Source: Diaphorobacter sp. HDW4B (GTDB lineage Bacteria > Pseudomonadota > Gammaproteobacteria > Burkholderiales > Burkholderiaceae_C). Taken from it: DNA of 64,000 nucleotides. Below the pieces are notes generated by a model. The model worked only from the letters and a program-made list of their open reading frames with translations, was not told the origin of the DNA and did not search any database. Location of the stretch: the NCBI RefSeq assembly GCF_011305535.1, contig NZ_CP049905.1, positions 4,524,001 to 4,588,000 of the forward strand. The letters are read 5' to 3'. The position numbers and the translations under genes were made by a program. This document shows positions 63,389 to 64,000 of this stretch, piece after piece; the stretch's first letter is position 1, and each line of letters starts with the position of its first letter.

Positions 63389-64000
63389 ATGACCCGTGTG
63401 ACGACCGAACCAGCCCGCGAGCAAGCCACCGACCCTGTGCCAGCCGATGGTTTGCCGCAGCCTCAGCGCAACCAGTCCATGCTGGTGATTCTGCTGGGCA
63501 TTGCGCTGTCGGTGCTGGACTCGAGCATCATGAATCTGGCCTTGCCCGACATCGGGCGGCAGCTCAACGTGAGCGCCGCGCAGGCTGTCTGGGTGGTCAA
63601 CGCCTACCAACTTGCCACGCTGGTGCTGTTGCTGCCGCTGGCGGCGCTGGGCGACAAGCTCGGTTATCGCCGTGTCTATCTGGTCGGCATGGCGCTGTTC
63701 TCGGTGGCGTCGGTTGGCGCGATGCTGGCGACCAGCCTGGAGACGCTGATCTTCGCGCGTGCCTTGCAAGGGCTGGGCGCAGCAGGCGTGATGAGCGTGA
63801 ACGCGGCGCTCGTGCGGTTGACGTTCCCGCGCAGCGAACTGGGAAAGGGCATGTCGTACAACTCGCTGGTCGTGGCCGTGTCGTCCATGGCGGGGCCGAC
63901 GATTGCTGCGGCGATTCTGTCTGTGGGCTCGTGGCCGTGGCTGTTTGCGATGAATCTGCCGCTCGGGTTGTTCGTGGTCTGGATGGGTGCCAGGGCACTG
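63389..64000 (+). CDS. DHA2-type MFS drug exporter (cut by window end)
   Basis: The first 204 codons of a 14-helix-type MFS exporter (EmrB/QacA family). LGIALSVLDSSIMNLALPDI is the motif of helix 1 in that family (usually VLDxTIVNVALP). ANAYQLA-like WVVNAYQLATLVLLLPLAAL, the loop motif LGDKLGYRRVYLVGMALFSV and ARALQGLGAAGVMSVNAALV (motif C) follow. MSYNSLVVAVSSMAGPTIAA belongs to helix 5. The start ATG at 63389 follows AAAGA. The rest lies beyond the window, so later features cannot be judged. Confidence 0.9.
   Translation, partial: MTRVTTEPAREQATDPVPADGLPQPQRNQSMLVILLGIALSVLDSSIMNLALPDIGRQLNVSAAQAVWVVNAYQLATLVLLLPLAALGDKLGYRRVYLVGMALFSVASVGAMLATSLETLIFARALQGLGAAGVMSVNAALVRLTFPRSELGKGMSYNSLVVAVSSMAGPTIAAAILSVGSWPWLFAMNLPLGLFVVWMGARAL

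Overview
The window is 64 kb of high-GC, densely packed bacterial chromosome. Gene content points to a betaproteobacterium of the order Burkholderiales, most likely the family Comamonadaceae: glyA followed by nrdR, LivK-type periplasmic binding proteins, CaiB/BaiF CoA-transferases, a MocR-controlled gab locus, a minor-pilin operon ending in a giant pilY1, and phosphocholine-specific phospholipase C. That placement is an inference from gene families, not from a search. I see no phage, plasmid, CRISPR or rRNA. There is one tRNA, a 267-bp MITE-like element, and two copies of a 189-bp structured repeat.

Layout. 0.1-7.3 kb: a citrate synthase-like protein with a DNA-binding head, divergent from a CaiB/BaiF protein; then aroC (chorismate synthase), cobyrinate a,c-diamide synthase and a 5'-nucleotidase-type lipoprotein. 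7.3-18.8 kb: an acyl-CoA catabolic block. On the minus strand are an AlkK-like acyl-CoA ligase, a thiolase and a FadB-like bifunctional enzyme. Divergent to them are an alpha-methylacyl-CoA racemase-like protein and an acyl-CoA dehydrogenase. An 887-residue MalT/AlkS-type LuxR regulator and a LivK-type binding protein follow. 19-29.8 kb: nrdR, glyA, a lytic transglycosylase, a 0.7-kb structured AT-rich gap, a giant DUF748 envelope protein, a DUF349 protein with an RG-rich tract, and tRNA-Leu(CAG). 29.9-34.6 kb: GABA use (gabD, gabT) with a divergent MocR/GabR-type regulator.

35-44.3 kb: type IV pilus minor-pilin operon (pilE-like, fimT/U, pilV, pilW, pilX, pilY1) with overlapping or closely spaced genes and a strong terminator. 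44.4-46.1 kb: a CynX-type MFS carrier with a nucleoside/guanine deaminase. 46.3-50.1 kb: a probable copper acquisition locus (TonB receptor, DUF1775-PCuAC fusion, DUF2946 protein). 50.2-54.7 kb: Tat-exported phospholipase C and a large exported protein with a polyglycine run and a sorting-signal-like tail. 54.9-64 kb: an RlmI-like methyltransferase, a DyP peroxidase, two SDR oxidoreductases, a PaaI-type thioesterase, an ElaA-type acetyltransferase, a GST-like protein, Ogt, a MATE exporter, and a DHA2-type MFS exporter cut by the window end.

Most unusual features. First, two copies (31405-31593 and 59827-60014) of an imperfect repeat whose nested stems show three compensatory base-pair changes, which suggests selection on RNA or DNA secondary structure. 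Second, a 267-bp element with perfect 19-bp terminal inverted repeats and a 4-bp flanking duplication directly after the MATE stop codon. Third, a 1971-residue PilY1 with about 36 cysteines in a central expansion.
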